Shown piece after piece: positions 60,874 through 64,000 of a stretch of DNA of 64,000 nt. Every line of letters begins with the position of its first letter. Position 1 is the first letter of the stretch. Made by a program: the position numbers and the translations under genes. The stretch is from contig JAAVYA010000030.1 of assembly GCA_022790855.1 (NCBI GenBank), positions 20,009-84,008 of the forward strand, in the 5' to 3' direction. Origin of the DNA: Lachnospiraceae bacterium. GTDB lineage: Bacteria > Bacillota > Clostridia > Lachnospirales > Lachnospiraceae. The notes under the pieces were generated by a model that saw nothing but the letters and a program-made list of their open reading frames with translations, searched no databases and was not told where the DNA came from.

Positions 60874-61719
60874 TTATTCCCCCACTTCTTCCTGGTATCG
60901 GCTCTTTAACAGCGCAATTTCCGCCGCATACCCTTCAAGCTCATTGGGAGTTTCCAAAAAAAACGGCAGCTTGCGTAAAGCAGGATGATTGATGATGCGC
61001 ACCATCGCCTCCAGCCCAATACTGCCTTCTCCTATCTTTTCATGTCGGTCCTTATGGCTGGCAAATGGATTTTTGCTGTCATTCATATGGATGGCTTTCA
61101 ATCTCTCCAGACCGATTACCCGGTCAAATTCCTCCAGCACGTCGTCCAACTGGTCCACAATATTATATCCCGCATCATAAACATGGCAGGTATCCAGGCA
61201 GACGCCCATTTTCTCTTCTAATTCTACCTGATCCAAAATGCTTTTTAATTCTTCAAAGCTGCGCCCTACTTCCGTACCTTTTCCGGACATTGTTTCCAAC
61301 AGCACAACGGTCTTTTGGTCGGGGGTAAGAATCTCATTCAGAAGCTGGACAATATAGGCGATTCCTGCCTCCGGACCCTGCTGTACATGACTCCCGGGAT
61401 GAAAATTGTACATGGATTCCGGTAGATGGGACAGCCTTGTAAGATCATCCGCCATGGTGTTTTTCGCAAAATCCCGAAGCCCCGGGTCTTTGGCACAGGC
61501 ATTTAAGGTATAAGGAGCATGGGCCAGAATATGGGCAATCCCGTGCTCCTGACTGAATGTAATATAGTTCTGCATATCTTCCAGATCCAAGGGCTTTGCT
61601 TTTCCTCCCCTGGGATTTCTGGTAAAAAACTGAAAGGTATTGGCTTTTATTTTTACTGCTTCCTTCCCCATCGCCATAAAGCCCTTGGAGGAAGATAAAT
61701 GACACCCGATTCGTAACAT
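60874..61719 (-). CDS. nfo: Endonuclease IV (AP endonuclease)
   Basis: 281 residues from the ATG at 61717-61719 ([20 protein letters not shown]); the upstream extension is rejected. Zinc-site segments include [49 protein letters not shown] and [20 protein letters not shown]. It cleaves DNA at abasic sites in base-excision repair. It is cotranscribed with nothing obvious. Confidence 0.96.
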   Translation of the reverse strand: MLRIGCHLSSSKGFMAMGKEAVKIKANTFQFFTRNPRGGKAKPLDLEDMQNYITFSQEHGIAHILAHAPYTLNACAKDPGLRDFAKNTMADDLTRLSHLPESMYNFHPGSHVQQGPEAGIAYIVQLLNEILTPDQKTVVLLETMSGKGTEVGRSFEELKSILDQVELEEKMGVCLDTCHVYDAGYNIVDQLDDVLEEFDRVIGLERLKAIHMNDSKNPFASHKDRHEKIGEGSIGLEAMVRIINHPALRKLPFFLETPNELEGYAAEIALLKSRYQEEVGE

Positions 61720-61931
61720 ATGTTTGATTCTCCTTTTACAATTTTTCCAATCATAGATCCCTTTTGGAACCCCGGTAAGCACTATTTTACCATAAGAGCA
61801 GGATCTGGCAAAGTAAGTTTTTTTATTTTCACATATATTATAAAATAACGACGTTTCCAAAAGCTTCCTTTCAAAAACGCCGCATTTTTATAAATTTATA
61901 TCACTGCTCCCATTTGACAGAACGCCTAAAC

Positions 61932-62177
61932 TTACCGGTCAAAAAAGATATCCAACAGCACTTCCACAATGCTGCATCCCACATCCACCGCCTCTGCAAT
62001 ACCTTGTTTTCTACGATTTAAAACACAAAGAGCAACGGCGCCTTCCAGGAATAAAACAGCTCCTCCTGCAGCCATCAAAAATCCTGACAGACCGTCTAAT
62101 TTTAATACTGCAAGCTCCAGTATGAACAATAAAAGCCCTGCCAATAGTCCGGCTGTTGCTACTGTTTTCTTCCACAT
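61932..62177 (-). CDS. Small membrane protein
   Basis: 81 residues from the ATG preceded by GGGAGGAA; the ATG nine codons earlier lacks a site. Two hydrophobic helices (VATAGLLAGLLLFILELAVL, FLMAAGGAVLFLEGAVALCV) and an amphipathic C-terminus. Not recognised. Confidence 0.55.
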   Translation of the reverse strand: MWKKTVATAGLLAGLLLFILELAVLKLDGLSGFLMAAGGAVLFLEGAVALCVLNRRKQGIAEAVDVGCSIVEVLLDIFFDR

Positions 62178-62243
62178 GGCCATTCCTCCCTTTTTTCTTT
62201 TCATGTACTCTCAGATTCCGAGAGTACATTTTTACTTCACTGA

Positions 62244-63206
62244 TTACAAATATTTCTCAGAAGCTTCCGCACTAAGATGATATTGTTCCCGGATTTTTGA
62301 CTGGATGATCTGATATGGGATTCCTAATCCTTTTAAAACAGAAACAGTTCCTCTGATTCCTTCTTCCCTTCCTTCTTCCCTTCCTTCTTTTCTTCCTTCT
62401 TTTCTTCCTTCTTCTCTTATTGTTTTTGCCTCATACTCCAAAACTTTGCCTCCCATAACATCTTTCACTCCTTCCCGAACCGTTTCATATTTCTTCGCTA
62501 TATGCTCCAATACTCTACCGGACATATCCACAATCGTACATTTAGCATATTCACTGATTTTCCCAGCCTCCATCAAATCCTCCAGACCGGCCCGTATCCC
62601 TGCGTACTCTTTTTTCAGTATTTCCAATTCCTGCTGATCTCTCTCATATTTTTCAAACTGCTCTTCATGAGAGAAGATATAGAACGGAATTAAAAATAGC
62701 AGGTTCTTCTCAAACAGATCTTTTGCTGTGTAAGCTCTCGCCTTCATGACCGGAATATCATATCTAATGCTTCCCCCAGGAGTATTCATCTTCACTTCCA
62801 ATTTTTCCGGCGCAAGTTTTTTACTCCTTAAATATAATACTGCCGAATGAGGAAATGTTACGGTAAGGACGTTCCCACTGATTTCCCCGTCATCTAGAGC
62901 AATCTGCGTATCATACTCAAAAAACCGTATCAGCATACTGTGATCCGGACTGCTCTGGCATTCCATATGATATTTCTTGGATTCCTTCCCAAGTATTTGA
63001 AAACAAGTGTCTGTAATCCGCTCCTGCATATCCCCGTCCTGCTGATTCAAGAAATGCTCATTTACAGAAAACAATATTTTCTCCTTCCCTGTATAAGTTT
63101 CTCCAAAAACTTCATTAATAACCGGAATGATCAGGCTGCTGCAGTCGTTCAATAACGTGCGGAATACATCGTCGTACGGCGTATTGCTCTGCTTTCTTTC
63201 CCCCAT
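62244..63206 (-). CDS. Rpn-family recombination-promoting nuclease/putative transposase-like
   Basis: 320 residues from the second ATG (63206), placed 6 bp after GGAGGAGG; the ATG two codons earlier is possible. The PD-(D/E)XK domain starts TPYDDVFRTLLNDCSSLIIP and contains YHMECQSSPDHSMLIRFFEY. The C-terminal part has a tract of 12-bp repeats coding GRKEGRKEGREEGREEG (about 62360-62413), typical of the Rpn group and prone to length changes. Rpn proteins are DNA endonucleases, some phage-defensive. Confidence 0.85.
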   Translation of the reverse strand: MGERKQSNTPYDDVFRTLLNDCSSLIIPVINEVFGETYTGKEKILFSVNEHFLNQQDGDMQERITDTCFQILGKESKKYHMECQSSPDHSMLIRFFEYDTQIALDDGEISGNVLTVTFPHSAVLYLRSKKLAPEKLEVKMNTPGGSIRYDIPVMKARAYTAKDLFEKNLLFLIPFYIFSHEEQFEKYERDQQELEILKKEYAGIRAGLEDLMEAGKISEYAKCTIVDMSGRVLEHIAKKYETVREGVKDVMGGKVLEYEAKTIREEGRKEGRKEGREEGREEGIRGTVSVLKGLGIPYQIIQSKIREQYHLSAEASEKYL

Positions 63207-63270
63207 TATCATCCTCCTCCGATACCCTTATTGTACTTGGGGAAGCTTTATTCTATTACATCCCGTTTCA

Positions 63271-63828
63271 TTACTTAACGATCTCTCTAACAAATTCCTC
63301 CAGATCACGGTAAATAAAATCAGGATAAACCATCTCCTCCAAGCGGGATGTCCCATAACCGCTCTCTAGAAGTACTGTCTTCATCCCAGCCCCTTTACCG
63401 CACAATAGATCGGACGCCCGGTCCCCAACCATATAAGAATACATCCGGTCGATCTGAAATCTTTCAATCGCTTTTTCAATCATCTCCGTACCAGGTTTTC
63501 TGCATTTGCATAAAACGCCATATTTCCCTATCCCCTGGGGATGATGGGGACAATAATATGCCGCGTCTATTCCTGTTTCCCTGACCAAATACCCATTGAT
63601 TTCCTTTAACGCCGCTTCGGACATAAATCCCCGGGCCACTGCAGACTGATTCGTAACGCAAATTGCCAAAAATCCTTTTTGATGCAGCAATTCAATACAG
63701 TTCCTTGTATATGGGAAAATTTCCAGTTCTTTTATACTGGTTACATAACCTTTTTCCGTACAAAGCACCCCATCCCGGTCTAAAAAAATAGCAGGATGGA
63801 AGCTTTTTTTATCACTTTTTTTAATCAT
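63271..63828 (-). CDS. gmhB: HAD-family heptose-bisphosphate phosphatase, GmhB-like
   Basis: 185 residues. HAD motif I is AIFLDRDGVLC, motif II VTNQSAVARG, and a zinc loop reads YYCPHHPQGIGKYGVLCKCR. Motif IV is VGDRASDLLCGKGAG. It removes the 7-phosphate from heptose 1,7-bisphosphate for nucleotide-activated heptose; in Gram-positives this serves surface glycans. The start site has only a weak ribosome binding site. It is close to the right edge, next to the repeat array. Confidence 0.88.
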   Translation of the reverse strand: MIKKSDKKSFHPAIFLDRDGVLCTEKGYVTSIKELEIFPYTRNCIELLHQKGFLAICVTNQSAVARGFMSEAALKEINGYLVRETGIDAAYYCPHHPQGIGKYGVLCKCRKPGTEMIEKAIERFQIDRMYSYMVGDRASDLLCGKGAGMKTVLLESGYGTSRLEEMVYPDFIYRDLEEFVREIVK

Positions 63829-63840
63829 ACTGTCACTGCT

Positions 63841-64000
63841 TATTATAGAGCTTATGGGAGCTTGTGAAGCAAGTTCTGATAAAAGGCGCCGGTTCTGCGC
63901 CGTGAATCTGATTATAGGGTTCCCGGAGGGGTTCCTATAATAGAGTTTATCGGAACTTGTGAAGCAAGTTCTGATAAAAGGCGCCGGTTCTGCGCCGTGA
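63841..64000 (+). repeat. Structured dispersed repeat, copies 2 and 3 in tandem (cut by edge)
   Basis: Copy 2 (63841-63935) and copy 3 (63936-64000, incomplete) match the element at 24319-24423 read on the opposite strand. Each copy carries TTATC-GAACTTG/CAAGTTCTGATAA, GGCGC/GCGCC, and a CCC-GGA-GGG hairpin. The array continues past the window. Confidence 0.85.

Noticed and set aside
62360..62413. Repeat tract considered as a CRISPR array
   Set aside because: The units are contiguous 12-bp in-frame coding repeats with no spacers and no cas genes.

Overview
The window reads as part of the chromosome of a spore-forming, anaerobic, low-to-mid GC Gram-positive bacterium, most likely a gut Lachnospiraceae member (Bacillota, Clostridia). 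The basis is the presence of Spo0A and SpoIVB, the clostridial gene order nusB-xseA-xseB-ispA-dxs-tlyA-nadK-argR-recN-spoIVB, a DUF5688-type protein, consensus sigma-A promoters with AGGAGG ribosome binding sites, and a glycyl-radical fucose/rhamnose-type microcompartment. No species call is made. No rRNA, CRISPR array, prophage or complete insertion sequence was seen.

Layout. 1-4.1 kb (minus strand): an Eis-like acetyltransferase cut by the window edge, ispF and apt; a QueT-type transporter with a structured leader; an Sfp-type phosphopantetheinyl transferase; a GreA-family factor; one tRNA-Thr(CGU) followed by a chain of hairpins. 4.2-8.7 kb (plus): an XRE-cupin regulator and the spermidine/putrescine importer potABCD. 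8.8-15.2 kb: a DUF5688 protein, spo0A with three upstream 0A-box-like sites, an intracellular GH95 fucosidase, a broken FtsX-like permease, a DUF2325 protein and spoIVB. The usual spoIVB-spo0A neighbourhood is therefore split by about 3 kb of accessory DNA. 15.3-24.3 kb (minus): housekeeping genes for recombination, arginine control, NADP, isoprenoids, exonuclease VII and NusB, plus an Asp23/Gls24 protein. 24.3-28.6 kb (plus): a CobD/HisC-like aminotransferase, a GntR(YtrA)-ABC transporter operon, a GNAT enzyme and a recombinant toxin remnant.

28.8-43.0 kb (minus) is the centrepiece: a bacterial microcompartment (BMC) locus for the lower half of L-fucose/L-rhamnose fermentation. Fuculose-phosphate aldolase makes lactaldehyde, which is reduced to 1,2-propanediol. 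A B12-independent glycyl radical dehydratase with its activase makes propanal, and PduP-type aldehyde dehydrogenase, PduL and an alcohol dehydrogenase dispose of it. Four BMC-H, one BMC-T and one BMC-P shell genes, a PduS-like electron-transfer protein, a GlcG/PduO-C-like protein and a DeoR regulator complete it. Two perfect-consensus promoters with matching operator-like tracts drive the main operon and a separate tandem-aldolase gene. The most unusual features are a BMC-H protein with a 102-residue extension and an in-frame internal ribosome binding site, and a 42-residue insert in the dehydratase that looks like two encapsulation helices.

43.3-55.7 kb is a mixed region: a hemerythrin-response regulator fusion, an EF-hand-like protein, a Gly/Tyr-rich protein with a FliD-like segment, a large imperfect palindrome, an AgrC/LytTR two-component pair, remnants of CDP-sugar genes, an unrecognised 400-residue protein next to an ECF sigma factor, a Rieske-tailed oxidoreductase and a MATE pump. 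55.8-64 kb (minus): carB, a BceRS-like two-component system, nfo, a small membrane protein, an Rpn-family nuclease and a GmhB-type phosphatase. A structured repeat of about 100 bp at 24.3 kb recurs, in tandem, at the right edge.
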